Assembly (NCBI GenBank): GCA_900318685.1
Contig: ONLL01000006.1
Location: 62,001 to 126,000, forward strand
DNA length: 64,000 bases
DNA from: an uncultured Prevotellaceae bacterium
Lineage (GTDB): Bacteria > Bacteroidota > Bacteroidia > Bacteroidales > Bacteroidaceae
Direction: 5' to 3'
The notes below the pieces were generated by a model. That model did no database searches, had not been told where the DNA came from, and worked only from the letters and a program-made list of their open reading frames with translations. Shown in pieces: positions 18,223 to 26,904 of this stretch. Both the position numbers and the translations under genes were made by a program. The first letter of the stretch is position 1. Each line of letters opens with the position of its first letter.

Positions 18223-20343
18223 TTATTTCTGATTTAAATTGATGGTATAGTTCTTAACAGGATTGCCTTTCTCATCGAGGAAGCGAACGCAGAAGTCGCT
18301 CATGCCCGGTCCGTTGATAATAGCTCCACGCAGGATGTTACGGCCTTTCTTGAGGGTGATACGATTCGACATGGCATCGTCCCTCACCATACGACGGTCG
18401 CCGGAGAGCAACAGCGTCTCCTCGCCGTTGAGCCACCACATGGAGGCTGAGTTGGAACCGACGGCCAGACGGACATTTTCGATATCCTCGTCGCAGTCGA
18501 TAATCGTGACAGCCCAGAAGAGCACGCCATAGACCTTCTCACCCCACTTCTCGGCAAAGCGGAAGAGTTTCACGTTCATGTTCTCGCTGTCAAGGGCATG
18601 CCAGGTGAGGTTCTGGGTAACAGTCTTCACCTGAGGTCCTTCAGGCATCTGCTGCATACCGCGACCGAAGCCTGCGGGAGCCTGTTCCTGCTGGAACACG
18701 GCCTTCACTTTCTGTCCGTCCTTCGGCACGATGGTCTGCTGGCCCTTGAAGTATTCTCTGTTGAAATGCTCACGCAGATAAGAGTCTGTAAAGACGGTAT
18801 TGCCACTATTAGGCTTGTCGATGGGTTCCAAAAGCAGCCAGCGGTGGATGAAGCCTTCGTCATCGGGCTGAGCCGATGGTGTGGTGACAGGCGAGAAGTA
18901 CTTCGGACGGTTCTTGAACAAAACATAGTCAACGCTAAGAGCGCCCTCACCCTCGTTGGTAATCACGAGGTCGGTCACGCCATTAGGAACATATTCCAGC
19001 ATAGCAGTCTGAGTGAGCCACTGGTTGCGCTGGTCACGGTTGAAGCGCATCATCGGCATGCCACCTCCTTGACCGCCAGCAGGGGGCACCGGTGGTCTGA
19101 CTGTCATCTTGATGCGAGCCAGGACCTTGCCCTTTGGGTTCTTCTCGCGAATGCAGAACTCAGTATCGTCGCTGGCCTTGACGCTCATGATCAGATAGCC
19201 ATCAGAGATGACGCTGAAGTCCACATCGTTATACTGCAGCCAGCTGCCTTTCGTAGGCAGGGTGGCCATATAGCTGCGGAAGGTGTTGACGGTATCGATA
19301 AGCTCAGAGGTCACACCTTCGCTGGCGCTGCTGTAGCGGTCGATCTGAATCTTCTCAGTAGCCTTGTTGATACCTACGCCGCGCATGGTCTGCTTCACCT
19401 CCTGGATGGTACCATCGGGATTGAAGAACAGCTTCTCGATACAGGCCGAACGGCGTTTGTCGTCACGAGGTGAGAAGTAGTTGTGATGATAGAAAAGATA
19501 CCATTGACCCTTATAGTTGACGATGCTGTGGTGGTTGGTCCAGCAGCCATTGGGTTGCTCAGCCATAATCAGTCCCTTGTATTCGTAGGGTCCCATCGGG
19601 TTCTTACTCATGGCATAGCCGAGGACCTCGGTATTCTCTCTTACGTAAGGATAGGTAAGATAATAATTGCCGTTATACTCGAAGGCGAACGGACCTTCAG
19701 CCTGACGGTTGGGCAGGCCTTCAAGACAGTTGACGCCAATCATCTCCATCTCACGGTTGCCCCATTTGACTGTTGACTTTGGATTATCGTCAGCAAGCTC
19801 CTTCATGTTGGGCTTAAGCTTGGCACAACGTCCATTACCCCAGAAGATGTAGGCATTGCCGTCGGAAGCCTGAAGTACACACGGGTCGATGCCGTTGATG
19901 CCCTTGATGGGTTCCGGCTCGGGAATGAAAGGTCCCTCTGGGTTGTCGGCTATAGCCACACCCACAGCAAAGCCGCCACCTGCAGCAGGAGCGGAGGGGA
20001 AGTAGAAATAGTACTTTCCGTTCCTGTAGACACAGTCAGGCGCCCACATGGAATAGGAGTTTGGTCGCACCCAAGGCACTTTGTTCTGAGTGACAATCAT
20101 ACCATGATCCGTCCAGTCAGTCAGGTTTTCAGATGAAAACACGTGATAGTCCTCCATGCAGAACCAGTCCTGTCGCTGTCCGACGGGAGGCTTGATGTCG
20201 TGCGATGGATACAAGTACACCTTGTTATTAAACACGCGCGCGGTAGGGTCGGCTGTAAACTGATCGCGAATGATGGGGTTCTGAGCTGTCACAAACAGCG
20301 GAGCCCCTATCGCTACAGCCATCAAAATTGCTTTTGCTTTCAT
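18223..20343 (-). CDS. Glycoside hydrolase family 43 enzyme with C-terminal domains, secreted
   Basis: 706 residues from the ATG at 20343, which opens a clear signal peptide (MKAKAILMAVAIGAPLFVTA). The GH43 barrel shows TADPTARVFNNKVYLYPSHD (catalytic Asp), GIDPCVLQASDGNAYIFWG and AEGPFAFEYNGNYYLTYPY with the probable acid Glu. After about residue 330 two beta-rich modules follow, the last (ending FCVRFLDEKGNPVKNY) resembling a carbohydrate-binding or Ig-like fold. Family members release arabinose or xylose side chains. It is the first gene of the GH43-GH43-GH9 unit behind a good promoter. Confidence 0.88.
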   Translation of the reverse strand: MKAKAILMAVAIGAPLFVTAQNPIIRDQFTADPTARVFNNKVYLYPSHDIKPPVGQRQDWFCMEDYHVFSSENLTDWTDHGMIVTQNKVPWVRPNSYSMWAPDCVYRNGKYYFYFPSAPAAGGGFAVGVAIADNPEGPFIPEPEPIKGINGIDPCVLQASDGNAYIFWGNGRCAKLKPNMKELADDNPKSTVKWGNREMEMIGVNCLEGLPNRQAEGPFAFEYNGNYYLTYPYVRENTEVLGYAMSKNPMGPYEYKGLIMAEQPNGCWTNHHSIVNYKGQWYLFYHHNYFSPRDDKRRSACIEKLFFNPDGTIQEVKQTMRGVGINKATEKIQIDRYSSASEGVTSELIDTVNTFRSYMATLPTKGSWLQYNDVDFSVISDGYLIMSVKASDDTEFCIREKNPKGKVLARIKMTVRPPVPPAGGQGGGMPMMRFNRDQRNQWLTQTAMLEYVPNGVTDLVITNEGEGALSVDYVLFKNRPKYFSPVTTPSAQPDDEGFIHRWLLLEPIDKPNSGNTVFTDSYLREHFNREYFKGQQTIVPKDGQKVKAVFQQEQAPAGFGRGMQQMPEGPQVKTVTQNLTWHALDSENMNVKLFRFAEKWGEKVYGVLFWAVTIIDCDEDIENVRLAVGSNSASMWWLNGEETLLLSGDRRMVRDDAMSNRITLKKGRNILRGAIINGPGMSDFCVRFLDEKGNPVKNYTINLNQK

Positions 20344-20371
20344 AACCTTTGTTTTGTGTGAAAAATGTACG

Positions 20372-20403
20372 CAAAGATAGTGAATAATTGACAGACTGCC
20401 AAA
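20372..20403 (-). promoter_or_regulatory. Promoter of the GH43 unit
   Basis: On the minus strand TTTG is followed after 20 bases by TATCTTTG (20379-20372), 28 bases before the GH43 ATG. Confidence 0.65.
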
Positions 20404-20537
20404 CGTAGATGTTACCAATTACCACTTCTGTTACAAGACGGAAAAAAAATGAAACAAATGGGAAGGATAATCAGACGATTTTCGATACTTTTTCTGAAAA
20501 ACAACCTCCAAACGATGGTGATATGGAAAAATATGAT

Positions 20538-20545
20538 TACCTTTG
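20538..20545 (+). promoter_or_regulatory. -7 box for thrC
   Basis: TACCTTTG ends 25 bases before the thrC ATG at 20571. No convincing -33 element is seen. The box lies inside the upstream open frame, which supports 20571 as the true start. Confidence 0.5.
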
Positions 20546-20570
20546 CAGAAAATTAGCATACGCCACCAAT

Positions 20571-21944
20571 ATGAACTACTACAGTACCAACCATCAGGCC
20601 CCTGTGGCCGACTTGCGCAAGGCCGTAGTCAAAGGCTTAGCCGAAGATCGCGGTCTTTATATGCCAGAAGAGATTCACCATCTGCCGAAGGCTTTCTTCG
20701 ATGACTTCAGCAAGATGCGTTTCCAGGACATTGCCTACAACGTGGCAAGCGCCTTCTTTGGTGAGGACGTCGACCTCGACGGTCTTCAAAACCTGGTCTA
20801 CGACACGCTGTCGTTCGACTGCCCCATTGTGAAAGTCAAGGAGAACATCTACAGTCTGGAGCTGTTTCATGGCCCTACCCTCGCCTTCAAGGATGTTGGC
20901 GCACGCTTTATGGCCCGCCTGCTGCAATACTACATCAGGGAAGAAAGAAGAGGAATGTCCGACGATTTTTCAACAGAAGGAGCACAAGAGCACGAAAACA
21001 AGCTGGTGAACGTGCTGGTAGCCACCAGCGGCGACACGGGCTCAGCAGTAGCCAACGGTTTTCTGGGCGTTGAGGGCATCCACGTTTATGTACTCTACCC
21101 CAAAGGCAAGGTATCGCCCATCCAGGAATGTCAGTTCACCACTCTGGGGCAGAACATTACAGCCGTAGAAGTCGACGGCGTGTTCGACGACTGCCAGCGG
21201 CTGGTGAAGTCGGCTTTCATGGACTCCGAGCTCAATGAGCACATGATGCTCACCTCTGCCAACAGCATCAACGTGGCACGTTTCCTGCCCCAGGCATTCT
21301 ATTATTTCAATGCTGTTGCTCGCCTGAAGGCCCTCGGCATGGTCGACGCCCCCGTAATCTGCGTTCCCAGCGGCAACTTCGGCAATATCTGTGCTGCCCT
21401 CTTCGGGCATCAGATGGGACTGCCCGTCAAGCGTTTCATCGCAGCCAACAATGCCAATGACGTGTTCTACAATTACTTGCAGACGGGGACGTACAATCCT
21501 CAGCCTTCTATCCAGACGCTGGCCAATGCGATGGACGTGGGCGATCCCTCCAACTTCGCACGCATCATCGACCTCTATTCTGAAGGTGGGAAGCTGTCGC
21601 CCGAAGAGACGCACCAACGCATCACCAGCCTTATCAGCGGTGCTACCTACAGCGACGAGGAGATCAAGGAGACGATGCGCCAATGCTACAAGGAAACTGG
21701 ATACATCCTCGATCCTCACGGAGCCTGCGGTTATCGTGCCCTCGAGGAGCAGCTAAAGGATGGCGAGACAGGCATTTTCTGCGAGACGGCTCATCCGGCA
21801 AAGTTCAAGGAAAAGGTAGACGACATCCTTGGTATCGACGTAGAGATACCCGAACGTCTGGCCAACTTCATGAAGGGCGAGAAGCAAAGTGTGCCTATGT
21901 CCGCCGACTTCAAAGCTTTCAAGGCTTTTTTGATGGAACAATAA
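20571..21944 (+). CDS. thrC: Threonine synthase
   Basis: The PLP enzyme converts O-phosphohomoserine to threonine. The 457-residue protein begins MNYYSTNHQAPVADLRKAV, as usual for class I-like synthases. The PLP lysine sits in GPTLAFKDVGARFM, the phosphate-binding loop in LVATSGDTGSAVANGF, and SGNFGNICAA follows. An upstream in-frame extension of 54 codons is rejected because a -7 box lies in it. Between helix and ATSGDTG is a charged insertion (REERRGMSDDF) that may be lineage-specific. The 3' end overlaps the convergent membrane-protein gene by 26 bases. Confidence 0.95.
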   Translation: MNYYSTNHQAPVADLRKAVVKGLAEDRGLYMPEEIHHLPKAFFDDFSKMRFQDIAYNVASAFFGEDVDLDGLQNLVYDTLSFDCPIVKVKENIYSLELFHGPTLAFKDVGARFMARLLQYYIREERRGMSDDFSTEGAQEHENKLVNVLVATSGDTGSAVANGFLGVEGIHVYVLYPKGKVSPIQECQFTTLGQNITAVEVDGVFDDCQRLVKSAFMDSELNEHMMLTSANSINVARFLPQAFYYFNAVARLKALGMVDAPVICVPSGNFGNICAALFGHQMGLPVKRFIAANNANDVFYNYLQTGTYNPQPSIQTLANAMDVGDPSNFARIIDLYSEGGKLSPEETHQRITSLISGATYSDEEIKETMRQCYKETGYILDPHGACGYRALEEQLKDGETGIFCETAHPAKFKEKVDDILGIDVEIPERLANFMKGEKQSVPMSADFKAFKAFLMEQ

Positions 21945-22560
21945 GATTGCCACGCTTATCAAACAGCTTGTAGTCGGCCAGCCATAAAGCCAGCACACAA
22001 GAGAGCAGCGCAGCAGCAACAGCGACAGCCCAGGTCAACAACGTCGACAGCAGGGCTGTCGCTATCGTTGTGCCAAAGGCCAGCATCACTAGGAACATCA
22101 GGGGCATAGCAACCACCATCGGCGAACGGCGCTGCCAAAGCAGAGGCAGGGCAGCAGCACGAAGTGAGCGACGGGCACAGGGCACTACCGACTCCAAGTG
22201 AGTAGCGCCGCTGGCCATCAGATAGCGACGATGTGCCTCTGTCCGTTTCAGGGCAAGAAGATAGGTCTCCATAGCCTTGGGCGTAGAGATAAGCAGGAAG
22301 AGCGCCATAGCCCCCCAGAGTGGCCAGAACGTTGACGTTGTGAAGAACAACGACAGGCATGCTGCCGTCGCACTACTTCCGACCAATACTGATACTGCCG
22401 TCACCAGCCACAACCACTTGGTCAGAGAGGGCACGTGCGGGCGCAGGCTGAACATCTTGCGCATCAATCGCTGGTCGACCACCCACAACAATGCCAGCGC
22501 CAATGCCAATACCATCAGCACCAACAGTATTCCCAATATTGAATATTCCATCTGATACAT
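21919..22560 (-). CDS. FetB/YbbM-like (UPF0014) membrane protein, divergent
   Basis: A protein of about 213 residues with six or seven hydrophobic segments. The stretch KAMETYLLALKRTEAHRRYL, then ASGATHLESVVPCARRSLRA and ALPLLWQRRSPMVVAMPLMF matches the pattern of UPF0014 permeases (FetB), where a conserved GA-rich segment precedes an RAALIP-type helix. The family signature LPGMMTGQ is replaced by PLMFLVMLAFG. Its partner gene lies 23 bases upstream and encodes a degenerate ABC ATPase-like protein, as in the fetA-fetB pair. Role unknown; iron or metal export is the family association. Starts at 22560 and 22551 are both possible. Confidence 0.6.
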   Translation of the reverse strand: MYQMEYSILGILLVLMVLALALALLWVVDQRLMRKMFSLRPHVPSLTKWLWLVTAVSVLVGSSATAACLSLFFTTSTFWPLWGAMALFLLISTPKAMETYLLALKRTEAHRRYLMASGATHLESVVPCARRSLRAAALPLLWQRRSPMVVAMPLMFLVMLAFGTTIATALLSTLLTWAVAVAAALLSCVLALWLADYKLFDKRGNLIVPSKKP

Positions 22561-22583
22561 GCTTATCACGTTTTGGTTTTTGA

Positions 22584-23150
22584 TTACGAAGGCAGTTCCA
22601 CCACATTGTCTGATGCCCAGATGACGGTCTGGTCATCGCTGAGCACAATCACAATGCGCCCCTGCTGAGCCTGCTGACGCAGATAGTCGGCAGAAGAAGC
22701 ATCGGGATGGTCGACAAGCAGGATGGGACGCTTCAGCAGCACAGCCACAGCCAGCAGGCGTGCGCGGATTCCTGTCGTGCCCGTTCGCTTCATCTCCTCC
22801 GACAGCAGGCCGTTGGAAATCGACAGCTCACGATTGGCCTTGAGCGCGAAGACATCCTGCACCTCGGGCGCCTCATACACTTCTATCTGCCCCACAGGGT
22901 CCAGACTGCTAGGGGCAAAGCTCATCATCCGTCGCATGGCAGGTGCCGATGCTGGAGTCAGCGGTTCGCCGTCGATGCTGATATATCCGCACACCACATG
23001 CTCAAAGCCCAGCAAGGCATACAACCAACGCAAAGAGGACTCCGCCGACGCCGACGGACGAGGCACGAGACAGGTGAGCTGCCCCTCGCGAGCCATCAGC
23101 GAAAGTGTGCTTCTCTCGCCTTCCAGTAATACATCGTTCAGTTCTAACAT
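22584..23150 (-). CDS. ABC ATPase-like protein with lost catalytic motifs
   Basis: The 188-residue protein follows the order of an ABC ATPase of the FetA/YbbL type but has lost every catalytic motif. The Walker A place reads VPRPSASAESSLRWLYALLG with no Gly-Lys-Ser. The Q-loop place reads SFAPSSLDP. The signature place reads TGTTGIRARLLAVAVLL instead of LSGGQ. Walker B reads PILLVDHPDAS with His for the catalytic Glu. The start at 23150 (MLELNDVLLEGE) fits the family; a -7-like box sits just upstream. It is probably a non-hydrolysing subunit of the adjacent membrane protein, or a relic kept open. ABC ancestry is an inference from motif order. Confidence 0.55.
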   Translation of the reverse strand: MLELNDVLLEGERSTLSLMAREGQLTCLVPRPSASAESSLRWLYALLGFEHVVCGYISIDGEPLTPASAPAMRRMMSFAPSSLDPVGQIEVYEAPEVQDVFALKANRELSISNGLLSEEMKRTGTTGIRARLLAVAVLLKRPILLVDHPDASSADYLRQQAQQGRIVIVLSDDQTVIWASDNVVELPS

Positions 23151-23159
23151 TTCTGGGTA

Positions 23160-23167
23160 CAAAATTA
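23160..23167 (-). promoter_or_regulatory. -7 box for the ABC-like pair
   Basis: TAATTTTG on the minus strand, nine bases before the ATG at 23150. The -33 region is T-rich without a clear TTTG. It implies a very short leader. Confidence 0.45.
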
Positions 23168-23286
23168 CAAAAAAAACGTTAAACAGCACGCCTTTCTTTG
23201 ATTAAAAAATCTGAAAAGGGTGCTGTTTTTTACTTACAGCTGTTGCGCTCAGAGAGCCAAGTGCTATGTCATTGCCAAATGTTATC

Positions 23287-25386
23287 CTACAATCGCATGG
23301 GCACCACGAGTTTCAAGGCTATGTTGCGGCCCATGTTGCAGATGCCCTGCCTGCCTGTGACGACGTTCACATCCGTATATTTCAGTCGGCTGAGATGATT
23401 CTGGTAGGCACGGTTCAGCAGGTTACTTGCCGTGAGATAGAGCGAAGCCACATGCCGCCCCCTGATGTTGATGTCCGTGCCGGCCTCCATGTTGAGCAGC
23501 GTGTAGCTGGGCGTTGCCGTCTCGGTATCGTCAGCCATGTAGTAGTGGCCTTGCCGCAAGTAGCATTCAAGGGCGAGCGCCGCATAGGCATTGTTCAGCA
23601 CACGGCCTTTATGCGTGATCTCGTACTTGAGTTCCGAAGTCCAGCGAGGCGCCGGCGTGAAAGGCAGGTATTTCGTCTCTCTCGGCTGATGCAGCTGCAC
23701 GGCATCGACCATCGAGAAGGTGTTTTCGAAGTGAATGCGATGCATGGGGTGTATGTCGACCATAGCCTCAAAACCCATCAGGCGTGCATCACCGGCATCA
23801 TATCGATAGGTGGCATAGTCATCGTCGAGCACCTCACCTGTGCGATGCAAGTAGATATAATTGTCGATGCGACTGGCAAAGAGAGCCAGCTGTGCCGAGA
23901 AGAAGTGCGACGAATAGTCGAAGCCCAAGTCCAGCTGAAGACTATGTTCAGGCTTGAGCTGATGATTGCCCACCTCATAGCGCACGGTACCTTCGTGCAC
24001 ACCATTGCTGCCCAGCTCACTCATGTTGGGAGCGCGGAAGCCCCGTGAGATATTGGCACGCAGGTCGAACTGCGACGTGAGGTTGCAAACGACACCTAGA
24101 CTGGCCGACAGCCCTTCGAAATGACGGTGAAAGTCCTCGAAACGCAGCTCACCCTCGTCTTCCAAGGCGTAGCTGTGCAGCCCTCGGCGGTCGAATCGCA
24201 GTCCGCCTGTGATGTTCCACATGTCCATTTGTCGGCTGGCTGTGGCAAAGACTCCTGCGTCGAAGAGCACATAGGAGGGAATGAGATACTCCTCGCCTTT
24301 GTTCTGCGACCGCTGCCACATTCCTGCCACTCCTGCAGCCAGTTTCCATCCTCCATCCATCGACTTCTGGTAGCGCAGGTCGTAGTTCATCGTGTGCAGC
24401 TGGAAGTACAGCCCGTAGTCCTCAGGGCTCTCTTCATATTCCTGCCTGCGGTTCTGCTGGTAGCCCAGTATCAGTTTCAGCTGGTCGTCGTGGCCCAGGC
24501 GCAGCATGTTGTCGCAGATCAGCTTGTAGTGATATACCTGCTGGAAGGGCAGCGCCTTCGAATAGCTCTTCACGTCGTCCTCACAGAGCAGTTCACCAGT
24601 CGTCTCGTCGCGCTCTCCCTCGACGATGCTGGGAGTGAGATGATAGTATGAGCCTGTCAGCCAGCTCGTTCCCCACCCTTTGCTTATGCCCAGCTTCAGA
24701 CGTGCCGACTGCTCGGCAAACTGCGAACCCGGCACGTAGCCGTCGCGTGGGTTCTTATAGGCGTGAGCCTGCTTCTGGCTCCAACGCCCGTCCCAGAGCA
24801 GTCCCTGGCGGTTGCCGGCAAAATTGGCCGAGTAGCCCATCAACCCGTTGTTGGTCTGATACTCTGTACTCACATTGGCATGCATCTCTCCGAGGGGGAC
24901 GGCATGCTGCGGATGGAGGATGAGCACACCAGCCATAGCGTCGGAGCCGTACATCAGACTGGCAGGACCTTTCAGAATCTCAACCTGACCTACGGCTTGA
25001 CCATCGACCTCCACTCCGTGCTCGTCGCCCCATTGCTGCCCTTCCTGCCGAATGCCATCGCTGACCACAGCCACGCGGTTGAAGCCCAGTCCTCGGATGA
25101 CGGGCTTCGAGATACCGCTGCCTGTCGTAATCTGACTGACGCCCGGCTGACGGGCTATGGCGTCGATGATATTAGTCGAGGCGGTGGCCTGCAGCTCGCG
25201 CTCTGTGATGATGCTTACGGGGGCAGGCATCTCCTTGATGCGGCTCTGACCCGTGAGTCCTGTTACTGTAACCTCATTGATTTCCAAATGCTTGTAAAAC
25301 ACGTCCGTACTGTCGTGCGCCGTCTGTGCCTCTGCTGTGCCGACGATTCCACACAACAGAAGGCACGATATATAATATCGATTCAT
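23287..25386 (-). CDS. TonB-dependent outer-membrane receptor, probably for a metal
   Basis: A 699-residue receptor. The signal peptide starts at the ATG at 25386 (MNRYYISCLLLCGIVGTAEA). A TonB-box-like segment (NEVTVTG) and a plug domain follow (MPAPVSIITERELQ, RGLGFNRVAVVSDGIRQEG, WGDEHGVEVD, VEILKGPASLMYGSDAMAG), then a 22-strand barrel ending in an aromatic-rich C-terminus. There is no carboxypeptidase-like N-terminal domain and no SusD partner, so it is not a glycan SusC. The WGDEHG-type plug resembles zinc and copper receptors such as ZnuD. The upstream small protein with Cys/His clusters supports a metal role, by inference. Confidence 0.85.
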   Translation of the reverse strand: MNRYYISCLLLCGIVGTAEAQTAHDSTDVFYKHLEINEVTVTGLTGQSRIKEMPAPVSIITERELQATASTNIIDAIARQPGVSQITTGSGISKPVIRGLGFNRVAVVSDGIRQEGQQWGDEHGVEVDGQAVGQVEILKGPASLMYGSDAMAGVLILHPQHAVPLGEMHANVSTEYQTNNGLMGYSANFAGNRQGLLWDGRWSQKQAHAYKNPRDGYVPGSQFAEQSARLKLGISKGWGTSWLTGSYYHLTPSIVEGERDETTGELLCEDDVKSYSKALPFQQVYHYKLICDNMLRLGHDDQLKLILGYQQNRRQEYEESPEDYGLYFQLHTMNYDLRYQKSMDGGWKLAAGVAGMWQRSQNKGEEYLIPSYVLFDAGVFATASRQMDMWNITGGLRFDRRGLHSYALEDEGELRFEDFHRHFEGLSASLGVVCNLTSQFDLRANISRGFRAPNMSELGSNGVHEGTVRYEVGNHQLKPEHSLQLDLGFDYSSHFFSAQLALFASRIDNYIYLHRTGEVLDDDYATYRYDAGDARLMGFEAMVDIHPMHRIHFENTFSMVDAVQLHQPRETKYLPFTPAPRWTSELKYEITHKGRVLNNAYAALALECYLRQGHYYMADDTETATPSYTLLNMEAGTDINIRGRHVASLYLTASNLLNRAYQNHLSRLKYTDVNVVTGRQGICNMGRNIALKLVVPMRL

Positions 25387-25441
25387 CTGTATTTTTAAAT
25401 AATGTGTTAGGATATAATGCTTGTTTCTCGAAATCTCAGAA

Positions 25442-25792
25442 TCAAGCAAAGGGAGGCGCACGCGACAGGCGGATACCCAGCCCCTGCTGCACATACTGTT
25501 TTTCTACCTCATCCACCCGCCTGCTGCAAAACCTCAGGGGCAGCAACAGCGTAATAGCGAGAGGCACAACATAGGCAGCAGACTGCAACTGACACAGCAC
25601 ACAGTCGTGCATCAGCTGCGCGGCCGACGTCAGATGCCCGCTATGAGGCATATGGTTGGCACACTCATAACAGCTGTCAGCACTCCATACCGACCTGTCG
25701 CCATGCACATGCACCGACATCGCCAGCAGAAGCGTCGCATAAAGCGCCAGCAGTATGCGCCCGAAGGACTGTCTACGTCTAGTTCCGCTCAT
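25442..25792 (-). CDS. Small membrane protein with Cys/His clusters upstream of the TonB receptor
   Basis: A 116-residue protein with an N-terminal hydrophobic segment (ILLALYATLLLAMSVHVHG), a loop rich in Cys and His (SCYECANHMPHSGH and MHDCVLCQ) and a second hydrophobic segment (AAYVVPLAITLLLPLRF). The paired CxxC and His residues look metal-binding. I do not recognise a named family, though it recalls DUF2946-like small proteins. It lies 55 bases before the receptor gene in the same direction and shares its promoter. The start at 25792 is only eight bases after the -7 box. Confidence 0.6.
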   Translation of the reverse strand: MSGTRRRQSFGRILLALYATLLLAMSVHVHGDRSVWSADSCYECANHMPHSGHLTSAAQLMHDCVLCQLQSAAYVVPLAITLLLPLRFCSRRVDEVEKQYVQQGLGIRLSRAPPFA

Positions 25793-25800
25793 TTCGGGCA

Positions 25801-25808
25801 CAAAGATA
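25801..25808 (-). promoter_or_regulatory. -7 box for the TonB receptor unit
   Basis: TATCTTTG on the minus strand, eight bases before the ATG at 25792. It is divergent from the agmatine deiminase promoter about 45 bases away. Confidence 0.6.
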
Positions 25809-25830
25809 CGAAATAATTATGAATCATGCT

Positions 25831-25859
25831 TTGTTTTTTTGTTTTTTTTACTACCTTTG
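25831..25859 (+). promoter_or_regulatory. Promoter of aguA, apparently giving a leaderless message
   Basis: TTG at 25831-25833 and TACCTTTG at 25852-25859, 18 bases apart. Only four bases separate the -7 box from the ATG at 25864, so transcription should start at or within a base or two of the start codon. Confidence 0.7.
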
Positions 25860-25863
25860 CACC

Positions 25864-26874
25864 ATGTTTGCAAACAAAAGATACAGACTGCCTGCCGAGT
25901 GGGAGCCACAAAGCGGCGTACAGCTCACCTGGCCGCATGCCGGCACCGATTGGGCTCCGATGCTCGACGAGGTGACAAAGACCTATGAAGAGATGGCCCG
26001 CGAGATACGCAAGCGCGAGCCCCTGCTCATCGTGGGACCGCCCACCAACGACACCTGGGCACGCGATCATGGGTTCATCACCCTGATCAAGGAAGAGCAA
26101 TCTACTCCTCTCTCCTCCGCGAATGGGGCTGGAGATGAGGCTCTCCTGCTAGATTTTTGCTTCAACGGCTGGGGCGAGAAATTCCCTGCCGAGCTCGACA
26201 ATGCCATCAACCGGCGCCTCTATGACGACGGTTCGGTCAGGGGAGAGTATGTCGACCATCTCGACTTCGTGCTCGAAGGGGGCTCTATCGAAAGCGACGG
26301 ACAGGGCACCATCTTCACCACCTCGTGCTGCCTGCTCGCCCCTCATCGCAACCAGCCACTCAGCAAGAGCCAGATTGAAGAGCGCCTGAAGCAATACCTC
26401 TATGCCGAGCGCATCCTCTGGATAGACCACGGACAGCTCACGGGCGACGATACCGACGGGCATATCGATACGTTGGTGCGCATAGCCCCCAACGACACAT
26501 TATTATATATAAGGTGCAGCGACCCCGACGATGAGCAGTACGAGGAACTGCGACTGATGGAGGAGCAGCTGCGCACCTTCCGCACCCTCGACGGCCGGCC
26601 CTATCGCCGCCTGCCGCTACCCATGCCCCGCCCCATCTACGACGACGAAGGCTGCCGCCTTCCTGCCACCTATGCCAATTTCCTTGTGGTCAACGACGCC
26701 GTGCTCTGCCCCACCTATGCCCAGCCCGACCTCGACAGCGAGGCGCTGAGCGTCATCGGCGAGGCATTCCCCGGACGCGAGATCGTAGGCATCGACTGCC
26801 GCTCACTCATCCAGCAACACGGCTCCCTGCATTGCTGCACCATGCAGTATCCCACGGGCGTACTCACGCTATAA
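25864..26874 (+). CDS. aguA: Agmatine deiminase with a decayed repeat insertion
   Basis: Hydrolyses agmatine to N-carbamoylputrescine and ammonia. The 336-residue protein shows LPAEWEPQSGVQLTWPHAGTD at the start, NDTWARDHGFITL, the substrate loop DHLDFVLEGGSIESDGQG, GDDTDGHIDT and the catalytic cysteine in SLHCCTMQYP. Residues about 80-93 (EEQSTPLSSANGAGDE) are a hydrophilic insertion encoded by a 37-base decayed copy of the palindromic repeat. The downstream gene encodes the enzyme for the next step. An in-frame ATG at 25819 is rejected because it precedes the promoter. Confidence 0.94.
   Translation: MFANKRYRLPAEWEPQSGVQLTWPHAGTDWAPMLDEVTKTYEEMAREIRKREPLLIVGPPTNDTWARDHGFITLIKEEQSTPLSSANGAGDEALLLDFCFNGWGEKFPAELDNAINRRLYDDGSVRGEYVDHLDFVLEGGSIESDGQGTIFTTSCCLLAPHRNQPLSKSQIEERLKQYLYAERILWIDHGQLTGDDTDGHIDTLVRIAPNDTLLYIRCSDPDDEQYEELRLMEEQLRTFRTLDGRPYRRLPLPMPRPIYDDEGCRLPATYANFLVVNDAVLCPTYAQPDLDSEALSVIGEAFPGREIVGIDCRSLIQQHGSLHCCTMQYPTGVLTL
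26104..26140. repeat. Decayed palindromic repeat unit inside aguA
   Basis: These 37 bases align without gaps to the reverse complement of the left unit in cca (41201-41237), matching at 29 of 37 positions by eye. The palindrome is largely lost, but the ACTCC start and GATGAGG end are kept. The aguA frame remains open. Confidence 0.6.
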
Positions 26875-26904
26875 CTCACCAACCAACCCCCATTTATCAC
26901 GACA

